Of a stretch of 64,000 nt of DNA, positions 1 through 9,159 are shown piece after piece (within the stretch, counting starts at the first letter, position 1; every line of letters starts with the position of its first letter). This stretch comes from Trinickia diaoshuihuensis (GTDB lineage Bacteria; Pseudomonadota; Gammaproteobacteria; Burkholderiales; Burkholderiaceae). Both the position numbers and the translations under genes were made by a program. The stretch is from positions 213,271 through 277,270 of the forward strand of contig NZ_QUBS01000084.1 in the NCBI RefSeq assembly GCF_003390925.1. The letters run 5' to 3'. The notes under the pieces were generated by a model that was not told the origin of the DNA, did not search any database, and saw only the letters and a program-made list of their open reading frames with translations.

Positions 1-2
1 AT

Positions 3-110
3 GCGCACGTGACGGGCGGCCTCGCGCGCGCGAGGCAAACGGCCGTCGGGCGGGCGGGGCGCGTCGGCGAATACTTCGATAACGAGGAGCATGATGCAGC
101 AGGCAAATGA
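3..110 (+). CDS. C-terminal end of an unidentified gene entering from the left edge (partial)
   Basis: A reading frame is open from the window edge to a TGA at 108-110 and would encode about 35 residues ending in EYFDNEEHDAAGK. It overlaps the phnA start by 20 bases, an arrangement common in translationally coupled operons, and the phnA ribosome-binding site would lie inside it. The product cannot be identified from so short a tail. A phosphonate transporter or phnW/phnX-type gene would be a normal neighbour here, but that is inference. The stretch may also be a chance open frame in GC-rich DNA. Confidence 0.3.
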   Translation, partial: AHVTGGLARARQTAVGRAGRVGEYFDNEEHDAAGK

Positions 111-1389
111 ACGGCCGAACGAGCGCGCCGCTATCGAGGTGAACGGGCGCATCTATGACGTGCGGGGGCTCGCCGAGCGGCCGGTGGCCGTCGTTTGCGT
201 CGATGGCTGCGAGTTCGATTACTTGGAAGCCGCCGCCGCGTCCGGCATCGCACCGTTTACCGCGCGTTTGTTGCGCGGCGACACGGCCACGGCCGTGCGC
301 GCCGATTGCGTCATGCCCTCGTTCACGAACCCGAACAATCTCTCAATTGTCTGCGGCGTCCCGCCGTCGGTCCATGGCATTTGCGGCAATTACTTTTGGG
401 ACCCGCGCGCGGACGACGGCGCGGGCGCCGAAGTCATGATGAACGATCCCGCCTATTTGCGCGCCGGCACGCTGCTCGCCGCGGCGGCGCGAGCGGGCGC
501 CCGCGTGGCCGTGGTGACGGCCAAGGACAAGCTGCGGCGGTTGCTCGGCTGGCAACTGGACGGCATTTGCTTCTCCGCGGAAAAGGCCGATTGCGCGACG
601 CTCGCCGAAAACGGGATCCACGACGCGCGAACGCTCACGGGCTTGCCGCTCCCTGACGTCTACAGCGCCGGACTCTCCGAGTTCGTCTTCGCATCGGGCG
701 TGCGCTTGGCCGAGCGCGGCGACGTGGATCTCATGTACCTCTCGACGACCGACTACGTGCAGCACAAGTGCGCACCGGGCAGCGAGGGCGCCAACGCGTT
801 TTACGCGATGATGGACGGCTATCTCGCGCGGCTCGATGCGCTCGGCTGGACGATCGGCCTCACCGCCGATCACGGCATGAATGCCAAGCACGATCCGCGC
901 ACGGGCGAGCCCAACGTCGTCTATCTGCAAGACGCGTTGGACGTCTGGCTCGGCGGCTCGCGCTCGCGGGTCGTCTTGCCGATTACCGATCCTTATGTCG
1001 TGCACCACGGGGCGCTCGGCTCGTTTGCGACGGTCTATATGAGCGATCCGGCCGATATCGCGCCGGCGCTGGCGCGCATCGAAAAACTCGAGGGAATCGA
1101 GCTTGCGATCGGCAACGCCCAGGCCTGCGAGCAGTTCGAGTTGATGCCCGAACGGATCGGCGACATCGTCGTCGTGGCGCGCCGCGACGTGACGATCGGG
1201 TCGCGCCGCGCGGCCCACGACCTCTCGGGACTCACGGTACCGCTGCGGTCGCACGGCGGGTTATCGGAGCAAACGGTGCCGCTCGTTTTCAATCGGCGCG
1301 TCGAGCATATCGATCGATTGTTCGGCGGACGGCCTTTGCGCAACTTCGACGTCTTCGATATCGCGCTCAATCACGCGAGGCAAGCATGA
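91..1389 (+). CDS. phnA: Phosphonoacetate hydrolase
   Basis: The 432-residue protein belongs to the alkaline phosphatase/nucleotide pyrophosphatase superfamily and cleaves the C-P bond of phosphonoacetate to acetate and phosphate using two metal ions. Visible metal and nucleophile elements are D38 in VCVDGCEFDY, the nucleophile T79 in MPSFTNPNN, D221/H225 in TTDYVQH, D260/H261 in ADHGMNAKH, and a late His in RSHGGLSEQ. Length matches the family (about 410-430 residues). The start ATG at 91 follows the purine-rich GAGGAG; ATG at 94 is an in-frame alternative. Its stop overlaps the phnY start as ATGA, so the two are probably translationally coupled. Cytoplasmic. Confidence 0.93.
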   Translation: MMQQANERPNERAAIEVNGRIYDVRGLAERPVAVVCVDGCEFDYLEAAAASGIAPFTARLLRGDTATAVRADCVMPSFTNPNNLSIVCGVPPSVHGICGNYFWDPRADDGAGAEVMMNDPAYLRAGTLLAAAARAGARVAVVTAKDKLRRLLGWQLDGICFSAEKADCATLAENGIHDARTLTGLPLPDVYSAGLSEFVFASGVRLAERGDVDLMYLSTTDYVQHKCAPGSEGANAFYAMMDGYLARLDALGWTIGLTADHGMNAKHDPRTGEPNVVYLQDALDVWLGGSRSRVVLPITDPYVVHHGALGSFATVYMSDPADIAPALARIEKLEGIELAIGNAQACEQFELMPERIGDIVVVARRDVTIGSRRAAHDLSGLTVPLRSHGGLSEQTVPLVFNRRVEHIDRLFGGRPLRNFDVFDIALNHARQA

Positions 1390-2849
1390 ACGCGTTGCTC
1401 GACGCACCGGTCCACGATCACGAGGCGTTCCGCGCGGAAGCATTGCGCTCATGCGGCGAGCGCGTATCGCGGGCACGCACGTTCGACGTATTCGATCCCT
1501 ACACAGGGTTGCGCGCGGGCACGGTGCCGCTTGCGAGCGCCGATGACGTGCGCGCCGCGCTCGAGTATGCGGCAGCCTACCGGCCGACGCTCACGCGCTT
1601 CGAGCGCGCCCAGATACTCGAGCGCGCGGCTGCGTTGCTGCGCGAGCGCACGGAAGCGGCATCCGATCTGATCACGCTCGAATCGGGACTCTCGAAGGAA
1701 GACTCGCGCTACGAGATCGGCCGCGTGGCCGACGTCCTGAAGTTCGCCGCGATCGAAGCGCTGCGTGACGACGGACAGAGCTTTTCGTGCGATCTGACGC
1801 CGCACGGCAAGAGGCGTCGCGTTTTCACGCAGCGTGAGCCGCTGCCGGGCGTCATCGTCGCCATCACGCCGTTCAATCACCCGATGAACCAAGTCGCGCA
1901 CAAGATCGCTCCGGCGATCGCAACGAACAATCGCGTCGTGGTGAAGCCCTCGGAGAAGGTGCCGCTCTCGGCCCTGTGGCTCGCCGATTTGCTCTACGAA
2001 GCGGGATTGCCGGCGCCGATGCTCCAGGTGCTCACCGGCGACCCGCGCGAAATCGCCGATACGCTGATCACGCATCCGCTCGTCGCGCTCGTGACGTTCA
2101 CGGGCGGCGTGGCGATCGGAAAATACATCGCGAGCCGTGCCGGATACCGGCGCACGGTACTGGAGCTAGGCGGCAACGATCCGCTGATCGTGCTCGACGA
2201 CGCGGACGTGGAGCGCGCCGCGCAACTGGCCGTGCAAGGTTCGTATCGCAATTCGGGCCAGCGTTGCACGGCGGTCAAGCGCATGCTCGTGGACCGGCGT
2301 ATCGCCGATGCGTTCACCGAATGCGTCGTACAAGCGACGCGTAGCTGGACCCACGGCGATCCGTTCGATGCGGCCAACCGCATGGGAACCGTCATCGACG
2401 AACAGGCCGCGTGCCTCATCGAAGCGCGCGTGAACGAGGCGATCGGCGCGGGCGCTCGCTTGCTCGCGGGTCACCGCCGCGACGGCGCGCTCTATGCGCC
2501 GACGGTCCTCGATCGCGTCGCGCCGCCGATGACGCTCGTGCGCGAGGAGACCTTCGGTCCCGTTTCGCCGATCATCGCATTCGACTCGATCGACGAGGCG
2601 ATCGCCTTGAGCAACGGCACGCCGTTCGGGTTGTCGTCGGGCATCTGTACGAACCGGCAGGACCTCATCGCGCGCTTCGTCAACGAGTTGCAGGTGGGCA
2701 CCGTCAACGTATGGGAAGTCCCCGGCTATCGCATCGAACTCACGCCGTTCGGCGGTATCAAGGATTCGGGTCTCGGCTACAAGGAAGGCGTGCAGGAAGC
2801 GATGAAGAGCTTTACGAACCTAAAGACGTTTTCGTTGCCGTGGGAGTGA
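1386..2849 (+). CDS. phnY: Phosphonoacetaldehyde dehydrogenase
   Basis: This 487-residue NAD-dependent aldehyde dehydrogenase should oxidise phosphonoacetaldehyde to phosphonoacetate, the substrate of the preceding phnA product; the pair is the lower part of the PhnW-PhnY-PhnA route for 2-aminoethylphosphonate. Catalytic Cys294 lies in NSGQRCTAVKR and general-base Glu260 in LELGGND. The substrate call rests on linkage to phnA and on the C-terminal YRIELTPFGGIKDSG region, which differs from betaine or succinate semialdehyde enzymes. The start ATG at 1386 overlaps the phnA stop. phnW is not in the window and may lie to the left. Confidence 0.9.
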   Translation: MNALLDAPVHDHEAFRAEALRSCGERVSRARTFDVFDPYTGLRAGTVPLASADDVRAALEYAAAYRPTLTRFERAQILERAAALLRERTEAASDLITLESGLSKEDSRYEIGRVADVLKFAAIEALRDDGQSFSCDLTPHGKRRRVFTQREPLPGVIVAITPFNHPMNQVAHKIAPAIATNNRVVVKPSEKVPLSALWLADLLYEAGLPAPMLQVLTGDPREIADTLITHPLVALVTFTGGVAIGKYIASRAGYRRTVLELGGNDPLIVLDDADVERAAQLAVQGSYRNSGQRCTAVKRMLVDRRIADAFTECVVQATRSWTHGDPFDAANRMGTVIDEQAACLIEARVNEAIGAGARLLAGHRRDGALYAPTVLDRVAPPMTLVREETFGPVSPIIAFDSIDEAIALSNGTPFGLSSGICTNRQDLIARFVNELQVGTVNVWEVPGYRIELTPFGGIKDSGLGYKEGVQEAMKSFTNLKTFSLPWE

Positions 2850-2853
2850 TGCG

Positions 2854-3414
2854 ATGGCATTGAATCTCGACGACATTCGCTTCCTGTTCGAGCGGCACGG
2901 GCACATCGCCTACAGCGGCGAGCCGGTTACGCAGTTGCAGCATGCATTGCAAAGCGCGGCGCTGGCCGAGGAAGCGGGCGCGCGTGACACGCTCGTCGTT
3001 GCGGCGCTCTTGCACGATCTCGGACATCTGCTGAACCTGCAAGGCGAGACGCCGAGCGAGCGCGGTATCGACGACCGGCATCAATACTTCGCCTTGCCGT
3101 TTCTGCGGCACGTCTTGCCGCACAGCGTGCTCGAGCCGATCCGGCTGCATGTCGATGCGAAGCGCTACCTATGTGCGATCGACGGCGAGTACGCGGCGGG
3201 CCTCTCGGCCGATTCGGTGCGTTCGCTAGCGTTGCAAGGCGGCGTATTCGATGCCTTGGAAGCGCAAGCATTCATCGAGAAGCCCTTCGCCGGCGATGCC
3301 GTCGAGCTGCGCCGATGGGACGACGCGGCCAAAAACCCGCGCATGCGCACCCCCGATCTCGCGCATTTTCTCGGCGTGGTCGAGCGGGTGATCGAGGCGT
3401 ACGCGCGCGGTTGA
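2854..3414 (+). CDS. PhnZ-like HD-domain mixed-valence diiron oxygenase (phosphonate operon HDIG protein)
   Basis: The 186-residue HD-domain protein starts four bases after phnY and belongs to the phosphonate-operon HDIG group that includes PhnZ, which oxidatively cleaves 2-amino-1-hydroxyethylphosphonate to glycine and phosphate. Residues Y20, E23, H30, H54-D55, H58, H76, H99 and D156 line up at nearly constant offset with the substrate and iron ligands I recall for PhnZ (Y24, E27, H34, H58-D59, H62, H80, H104, D161), so it looks catalytically intact. PhnZ needs a hydroxylated substrate made by a 2-oxoglutarate dioxygenase (PhnY*), and no such gene is visible nearby. The true substrate is therefore open. 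Confidence 0.8.
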   Translation: MALNLDDIRFLFERHGHIAYSGEPVTQLQHALQSAALAEEAGARDTLVVAALLHDLGHLLNLQGETPSERGIDDRHQYFALPFLRHVLPHSVLEPIRLHVDAKRYLCAIDGEYAAGLSADSVRSLALQGGVFDALEAQAFIEKPFAGDAVELRRWDDAAKNPRMRTPDLAHFLGVVERVIEAYARG

Positions 3415-3476
3415 TTTCACGGTGTGCTCCGGTTTCGGTATGCTGACGGCGTTCGTGATCTCGACGGAGGGAACGC

Positions 3477-5027
3477 ATGCGCTATTTCATCGGCATCGAT
3501 ATCGGCACGCAAAGCACGAAGGCCTTGCTCACCGACGCTAGCGGAAAAATCGTCGCGCAGCATTCGAGCGCCTATCGTCCCGATACCCCCAAGCCGTTAT
3601 GGGCCGAGCAGTGGCCGAGCGTATGGTGCGATGCGGTAGAGCAGTGCATCGCCGCTTGCACGCAGGCCGCGCGCGATACCGGCATCGAAGCGCGCGAGAT
3701 CGCCGCCGTCGCGATCAGCAGCCTGTACGGCGGCTCGGGGATCCCCGTCGACGAAGCGATGACGCCGCTTTACCCCTGCCTCATTTGGATGGACCGGCGC
3801 GCCACGGACCAAGTGGAGTGGGTGCGCCGGCAGGTGGACGTGCAGCGGCTCGAGCGCATTACGGGCAACGGCGTCGATAGCTATTACGGCTTCACCAAAA
3901 TGCTCTGGCTGCGCGAGCACGAACCGGATGTTTGGGCGAAGACGCGTTATCTGCTCCCGCCCAATGCCTACCTCGCCTATTTGCTGACCGGAGAGTTGGC
4001 CGTCGACCATAGCTCGGCGGGCAATATCGGCGGCGTCTACGACATCGAGGCGCACACGTGGTCGAGCGAGGCGCTCGCGATGCTCGGCATCCCGGCGGCG
4101 ATGATGCCCGCGCGCCTGGTCGAGTCCACCGAGATCGTCGGCCGTCTTTTGCCCGAATGGTCGGCCCGCTTGGGCCTTGAGGCCGGCACGCCGATCGTCG
4201 CGGGCGGGGTCGATGCGGCCGTCGCGACGTTCGCGGCCGGCGCGACGCGGACCGGCCAGCATGTCGCCATGATCGGCACGAGCATGTGCTGGGGCTACAT
4301 CGATCAACGCGTGGATGCGCGTCACGGCCTCGTGGCGATGCCTCACGTATTGAACGGCCGCCGCGATCTCTACGTCTTCGGCGGCGCTATCAGCGCGGGT
4401 GCGTCGGTTGCCTGGTACCGCGACCAGTTTTGCCGCGAAGAAATCGAAGCGGCGCGGGCCACGGCGCACGGCGACCCTCATCGCTTGCTCGAGCAAGCGG
4501 CGGCGAGCGTGCCGGCGGGATCGGACGGCATCGTGTTCTTGCCGTACTTGATGGGCGAGCGCAGTCCCATCTGGGACGCACGCGCGAGCGGCGCGTTCGT
4601 CGGCCTGAATCTCGTCCATACGCGCGCGCATTTGTATCGCGCCGTACTCGAAGGCGTGGCCTTCGCGCTCATGCACAACATCGAAGCGGGCCGGCGCGGC
4701 GCGCGCGAGTTCGCACTCGACGAGCGTTTGATCGTCGTGGGCGGCGCCGCGCACTCCGATTTGTGGATGCAGATCATCGCCGACGTAACCGGCTACCCCG
4801 TGTTCACGATCGAACAAGAGGTCGAGGCCGCCATGGGCGCGGCGCTCTTGGCGGCCCTCGGTGTCGGGGCCATCGCGCAGCGGGACGCCGAGCGCGGATG
4901 GGTGAGCTTACGAGAGAGGGCACGTCCTGAGCCGGCGCGCCGCGAGGTCTACGCCCGTCAGTTCGAGGTCTACAAGGCGCTGTATCCGGCCTTGATGCCG
5001 TCGATGCACCGGTTGCGGGAGCAGTAA
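3477..5027 (+). CDS. FGGY-family carbohydrate kinase
   Basis: The 516-residue protein has the actin-like ATPase fold of FGGY kinases (xylulokinase, ribulokinase, glycerol kinase). The N-terminal phosphate-binding loop GIDIGTQSTKALL, the sugar-site segment WMDRRA, the C-terminal GGAAHSDLWMQIIADV and the full two-domain length are visible. The ATG follows a good GGAGGGAAC ribosome-binding site. It lies 62 bases after the phosphonate genes and upstream of deoC, so it probably opens the sugar cluster. Which sugar or polyol it phosphorylates is not readable; a second, PfkB-type kinase lies 4 kb downstream, making a single obvious role unlikely. Confidence 0.85.
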   Translation: MRYFIGIDIGTQSTKALLTDASGKIVAQHSSAYRPDTPKPLWAEQWPSVWCDAVEQCIAACTQAARDTGIEAREIAAVAISSLYGGSGIPVDEAMTPLYPCLIWMDRRATDQVEWVRRQVDVQRLERITGNGVDSYYGFTKMLWLREHEPDVWAKTRYLLPPNAYLAYLLTGELAVDHSSAGNIGGVYDIEAHTWSSEALAMLGIPAAMMPARLVESTEIVGRLLPEWSARLGLEAGTPIVAGGVDAAVATFAAGATRTGQHVAMIGTSMCWGYIDQRVDARHGLVAMPHVLNGRRDLYVFGGAISAGASVAWYRDQFCREEIEAARATAHGDPHRLLEQAAASVPAGSDGIVFLPYLMGERSPIWDARASGAFVGLNLVHTRAHLYRAVLEGVAFALMHNIEAGRRGAREFALDERLIVVGGAAHSDLWMQIIADVTGYPVFTIEQEVEAAMGAALLAALGVGAIAQRDAERGWVSLRERARPEPARREVYARQFEVYKALYPALMPSMHRLREQ

Positions 5028-5132
5028 AGGGGCGCCGCACCCATCTGCCTGATGGATCGATAAAATTGTAACGACGTATTGTCACGATCGTTTCATCGGA
5101 ATAGGATCGGTGCAAATAAACCATCACGGTAT

Positions 5133-5149
5133 GTTGTGCATTGCACAAC
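5133..5149. promoter_or_regulatory. Perfect 17-bp palindrome upstream of deoC, candidate DeoR operator
   Basis: GTTGTGCA (5133-5140), one T, then TGCACAAC (5142-5149) form a perfect 8-1-8 inverted repeat 21 bases upstream of the deoC start. E. coli DeoR binds a 16-bp palindrome of similar geometry (TGTTAGAATTCTAACA), and a DeoR-like repressor gene closes this cluster at 15.8 kb. The position would block transcription or early elongation. Assignment to this regulator is inference; no second perfect copy was seen upstream of the other cluster genes. Confidence 0.55.
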
Positions 5150-5170
5150 TTCCTGTGCCTGCGTGTGCCT

Positions 5171-6175
5171 ATGTCCGACGCCTCAACTCATTCGATCGTC
5201 GTCCCTTCCGGTCTTGCGTTCGCGCTCGATGCGCGCAATCGCGGGGTGCCGTTCGATGGCTCGTGGATCGACGGCTTGCGTATCAACCCTTCCGCCGTCG
5301 AGCGGCGCACCGCCACGCTCGCCGCGCGCCGCGCCGTCAAGAAGGACGCGCAGGCGGCGTGGCTGCTGAAAGCCGTCACCTGTATCGATCTGACCACGCT
5401 GAGCGGGGACGACACCGAAGGCCGCGTGCGTCGCTTATGCGCGAAGGCACGCCGTCCGGTGCGCGCGGATTTGCTGGAGTCGCTCGGCATGCCGCCCGAT
5501 GCGATCGCAACCGGTGCCGTGTGCGTCTACCATCGCTTCGTGGCGGCGGCCGTCGATGCGCTGGCCGGCACGGAGATTCCCGTCGCAGCCGTCTCGACTG
5601 GTTTTCCAGCGGGCCTGAACCCGCATCCGCTCAAGCTCAAAGAGATCGAGGCGTCGGTGGCCGATGGCGCCGCCGAGATCGATATCGTCGTCACGCGCGA
5701 GCACATCCTTACCGGCAATTGGCGCGCGCTGTTCGACGAAGTGCGCGAGTTCCGGGCCGCGTGCGGCGCCGCGCATCTGAAGGCGATCCTGGCCACGGGC
5801 GATATCCGCACGTTGAGCAACGTCGCCAAGGCCTCGATGGTCTGCATGATGGCCGGCGCCGATTTCATCAAGACGTCGACGGGCAAGGAAAGCGTGAACG
5901 CCACGCTCGATGTGTCGCTCGTGATGGTGCGGATGATCCGCGAGTATCGCGAGCGCACCGGTGCGCTCGTCGGCTTCAAGCCCGCGGGCGGCGTATCGAG
6001 CGCCAAGGCCGTGCTCGCGTACCAAGTGCTGATGAAGGAGGAACTGGGACGCGAGTGGCTCGAGCCGTCGCTCTTTCGTATCGGCGCATCGAGTCTGCTC
6101 GCCGATATCGAGCGCCAACTCGAGCACCATGTCACCGGCCGCTATTCGGCTTTCAACCGTCACCCCGTAGCGTGA
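5171..6175 (+). CDS. deoC: Deoxyribose-phosphate aldolase
   Basis: The 334-residue class I aldolase cleaves 2-deoxyribose 5-phosphate to glyceraldehyde 3-phosphate and acetaldehyde. The Schiff-base lysine lies in GADFIKTSTGK and the second active-site lysine in GFKPAGGV; the EIDIVVTREH segment also fits. It has the longer form (over 300 residues) rather than the 220-260-residue form of many bacteria. I chose ATG 5171 (MSDASTHS); an upstream in-frame TTG lies inside the palindrome at 5133-5149. The next gene starts ten bases after its stop and would oxidise the acetaldehyde released. Confidence 0.92.
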   Translation: MSDASTHSIVVPSGLAFALDARNRGVPFDGSWIDGLRINPSAVERRTATLAARRAVKKDAQAAWLLKAVTCIDLTTLSGDDTEGRVRRLCAKARRPVRADLLESLGMPPDAIATGAVCVYHRFVAAAVDALAGTEIPVAAVSTGFPAGLNPHPLKLKEIEASVADGAAEIDIVVTREHILTGNWRALFDEVREFRAACGAAHLKAILATGDIRTLSNVAKASMVCMMAGADFIKTSTGKESVNATLDVSLVMVRMIREYRERTGALVGFKPAGGVSSAKAVLAYQVLMKEELGREWLEPSLFRIGASSLLADIERQLEHHVTGRYSAFNRHPVA

Positions 6176-6185
6176 GCGATCCGCG

Positions 6186-8591
6186 ATGAGCGTTGCGCAT
6201 TATTTTCAGACGATGGACTATGCCCCGGCCCCCGAGGACGATCAAGCCGCCCGCGCCTGGCTCGACCGGCACGACGCCACGTTCGGCCATTTCATCGACG
6301 GCGCTTGGCGCGCGAGCGCATCGGGCGAGCACTTCACCGTGCACGCGCCGTCCACCGGTGAGCCGTTGGCCGAAGTCGCTCAGGGCGGCTCGGCCGAGAT
6401 CGACGCGGCCGTCGCGGCCGCCCGCGCGGCACAGCCGGCCTGGCTCGCCGCGGGCGGTGCCCACCGCGCGCGGCACTTGTATGCGCTCGCGCGAATGGTG
6501 CAGCGGCATAGCCGGCTGTTCGCCGTGCTCGAAGCGCTCGATAACGGCAAGCCGATCCGCGAGACGCGCGACCTCGACGTGCCGCTCGTCGCCCGGCATT
6601 TTCTGCATCACGCCGGCTGGGCGCAATTGCAGGAAACCGAGTTTGCCGGCTGGGCGCCGCTTGGCGTCATCGGCCAGATCGTGCCTTGGAATTTCCCGTT
6701 GCTGATGCTCGCGTGGAAGGTCGCCCCGGCGATTGCGCTCGGCAACTGCGTCGTGCTCAAGCCGGCCGAGTACACGCCGCTCACGGCGTTGCTGTTCGCC
6801 GAACTCGCGAGCGCGGCAGGTCTGCCCGACGGCGTGCTCAACGTCGTGACGGGTGACGGCCGCACCGGCGCCGCGCTCGTCGACCATCCCGATGTCAACA
6901 AGATTGCCTTTACGGGATCGACCGAGGTGGGGCGCTCGATACGTGCCGCCACGGCCGGCTCGGGCAAGTCGCTCACGCTCGAGCTGGGCGGCAAATCGCC
7001 GTTCATCGTGTTCGAGGACGCCGATTTGGACGGCGCCGTCGAGGGCGTCGTGGACGCGATTTGGTTCAATCAAGGTCAGGTCTGTTGCGCGGGCTCGCGC
7101 CTGCTCGTGCAGGAGGGCATCGAGGCCCGCTTCATCGAGAAGCTCAAGCGCCGCATGGCGACGCTGCGCGTGGGGCCCTCGCTCGACAAGACCATCGATA
7201 TGGGGGCGATCGTCGATCCGGTGCAACTCGCGCGGATCGAGTCGCTCGTGCAAACGGGACGGCGCGAGGGGGGGGAAGTCTGGCAACCGGGCGAAGTCGC
7301 GCTGCCCGCTACCGGCGGCTCGTATTACCCGCCCACGCTCGTGACGAACGTGGCGCCGGCCGCCACGCTCGCGCAGGAGGAGATCTTCGGCCCCGTGCTG
7401 ACGGCGATGAGCTTTCGTACGATGGATGACGCCGTGGCGCTGGCCAACAATACGCGCTACGGCTTGGCCGCCAGCGTATGGAGCGAGACGATCGGGCGTG
7501 CGCTCGATATCGCGCCGCGGCTCGCGTGCGGCGTCGTTTGGATCAATGCGACGAACCTGTTCGACGCGAGCGCCGGCTTCGGCGGCTATCGCGAATCGGG
7601 CTACGGCCGTGAAGGCGGGCGCGAGGGCGCCTATGAATATCTAAAGCCCGCGGGATGGGGCAAGGGGCCGCTGCGCGAAGCCTCGGCAGGGGCGCCGCAT
7701 GCGGGCGCGACCGGCGAGCGTGTTGCCGATCGCGCGTCCGGCGTCGATTTCATCGATCGTACGGCGAAGCTTTTCATCGGCGGCAAGCAAGCGCGCGCCG
7801 ACGGCGGCAATTCGCGTGCCGTCCACGCGCCGAGCGGGGCGCTGCTCGGCGAAGTGGCCGACGGCAACCGCAAGGACGTGCGCGACGCCGTGGCCGCGGC
7901 GCGCGCGGCGACGAAGTGGACGCAGATGAACGGGCACGCGCGCGCCCAAGTCCTGTACTTTCTCGCGGAAAACCTGGCGGCACGCGCCGATGAGTTCGCC
8001 GCTCAACTCGCTCGCCGCACGCAGTGCGATGCACAGGCGGGCAAACGCGAAGTGCAGGCCTCGATCTCGCGTCTATTCACTTACGCGGCGTGGGCCGACA
8101 AGTACGACGGCGCCGTGCATACGCCGCCGCTGCGCGGCGTGGCGCTCGCGATGCATGAAGCACTCGGCGTCGTTGGCATCGCGTGTCCCGACGAAGCCCC
8201 GTTGCTCGCGCTGATTTCGCTGATCGGGCCGGCGCTCGCCCTCGGCAATCGCGTGGTGGTGTTGCCGAGCGAGGCGTGCCCGCTGATGGCGACCGATCTC
8301 TATCAAGTCGTCGAGACATCCGACGTGCCGGCCGGCACGATCAATATCGTCACCGGGGCGCGCGATGCGTTGCTGCCAGCGCTAGCGAAGCATGACGACG
8401 TCGATGCGCTCTGGTGCTTCGGCCTCGCGCAGCATTCGACGCTCGTCGAACGCGAGTCGATCGGCAATCTGAAGCGCACGTTCGTCGATCATGGCCACCG
8501 CCTCGACTGGTTCGACGCGTCGGCCGAGGGCATGGCGTTCTTGCGCCAGGCCGCGCAAGTCAAGAATATATGGATTCCGTACGGCGACTGA
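6186..8591 (+). CDS. Two-module ALDH16-type aldehyde dehydrogenase
   Basis: This 801-residue protein carries two aldehyde dehydrogenase modules in one frame. The first (about residues 30-490) is complete, with catalytic Cys300/Cys301 in FNQGQVCCAG, the Glu in LELGGKSPF and PWNFPLLM for NAD binding. The second (about 500-801) keeps ALDH-like sequence such as ALGVVGIACPDE and LALGNRVVVLPSE but lacks a catalytic Cys and ends early. That is the architecture described for the ALDH16 family, whose second module is non-catalytic. Placed directly after deoC, it most likely oxidises acetaldehyde to acetate; this substrate is inferred from context. No frameshift or internal stop is present, so the fusion is genuine. 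Confidence 0.87.
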   Translation: MSVAHYFQTMDYAPAPEDDQAARAWLDRHDATFGHFIDGAWRASASGEHFTVHAPSTGEPLAEVAQGGSAEIDAAVAAARAAQPAWLAAGGAHRARHLYALARMVQRHSRLFAVLEALDNGKPIRETRDLDVPLVARHFLHHAGWAQLQETEFAGWAPLGVIGQIVPWNFPLLMLAWKVAPAIALGNCVVLKPAEYTPLTALLFAELASAAGLPDGVLNVVTGDGRTGAALVDHPDVNKIAFTGSTEVGRSIRAATAGSGKSLTLELGGKSPFIVFEDADLDGAVEGVVDAIWFNQGQVCCAGSRLLVQEGIEARFIEKLKRRMATLRVGPSLDKTIDMGAIVDPVQLARIESLVQTGRREGGEVWQPGEVALPATGGSYYPPTLVTNVAPAATLAQEEIFGPVLTAMSFRTMDDAVALANNTRYGLAASVWSETIGRALDIAPRLACGVVWINATNLFDASAGFGGYRESGYGREGGREGAYEYLKPAGWGKGPLREASAGAPHAGATGERVADRASGVDFIDRTAKLFIGGKQARADGGNSRAVHAPSGALLGEVADGNRKDVRDAVAAARAATKWTQMNGHARAQVLYFLAENLAARADEFAAQLARRTQCDAQAGKREVQASISRLFTYAAWADKYDGAVHTPPLRGVALAMHEALGVVGIACPDEAPLLALISLIGPALALGNRVVVLPSEACPLMATDLYQVVETSDVPAGTINIVTGARDALLPALAKHDDVDALWCFGLAQHSTLVERESIGNLKRTFVDHGHRLDWFDASAEGMAFLRQAAQVKNIWIPYGD

Positions 8592-8661
8592 GGGGCTGAG
8601 CCCCGCGTTCGGCGCAAGCGACGTGGCGCCGCACGACGAACGACTAAACAAAGGAGACATC

Positions 8662-9159
8662 GTGCTAAAACATCTCGACCCGCTGCTGAACGCGGACGTG
8701 CTCTATGCGCTGCGCGCGATGGGGCATGGCGACGAAGTCGTGATCTGCGACGCGAACTTCCCCGCCGATTCGGTGGCGCGCGCAACCGTGCTCGGCAAAC
8801 TGCTGCGCATGGACGGCGCCGATGCCGCGAGCGCCGTGCGTGCCGTGCTCTCCGTACTGCCGCTCGATACGTTCGTCGAGGCGCCGGCCATGCGGATGGA
8901 AGTCGTCGGCAATCCCCACGCCATTCCGCACGTTCAGCGCGAGGCGCAGGCCGAAGTCGATCGCGCCGAGGGTCGCTCCTTGCCGTTCGCGCCGATCGAG
9001 CGCCACGCCTTTTACGCACGCGCGCGCAAGGCTTATTGCGTGATCGCGACCGGAGAGGCGCGCGGGTACGGCTGTTTCGTTTTCACGAAAGGCGTGATCT
9101 TGTCGCCCGACGCGCCTTTGAGCGCGGACGACGGACGGCGGACGGAGCGCGGCAAATGA
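8662..9159 (+). CDS. RbsD/FucU-family sugar mutarotase
   Basis: Starting from GTG 8662, directly after AAGGAGACATC, the 165-residue product begins LKHLDPLLNADVLYALRAMGHGD, typical of FucU/RbsD proteins, with the conserved His in AMGHGDEVVICDANFP. These small decameric enzymes interconvert sugar anomers so that the kinase or isomerase receives the right form. An earlier in-frame start would add an unrelated N-terminal stretch and is rejected. The stop overlaps the following kinase start as ATGA. It is more FucU-like than RbsD-like in length. Expected substrate: imported deoxypentose or pentose. Confidence 0.85.
   Translation: MLKHLDPLLNADVLYALRAMGHGDEVVICDANFPADSVARATVLGKLLRMDGADAASAVRAVLSVLPLDTFVEAPAMRMEVVGNPHAIPHVQREAQAEVDRAEGRSLPFAPIERHAFYARARKAYCVIATGEARGYGCFVFTKGVILSPDAPLSADDGRRTERGK

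Noticed and set aside
7680..8591. Second ALDH module considered as a separate gene fused by a lost stop
   Set aside because: The frame is continuous with a normal linker, and the two-module arrangement with a Cys-less second module matches the ALDH16 family.
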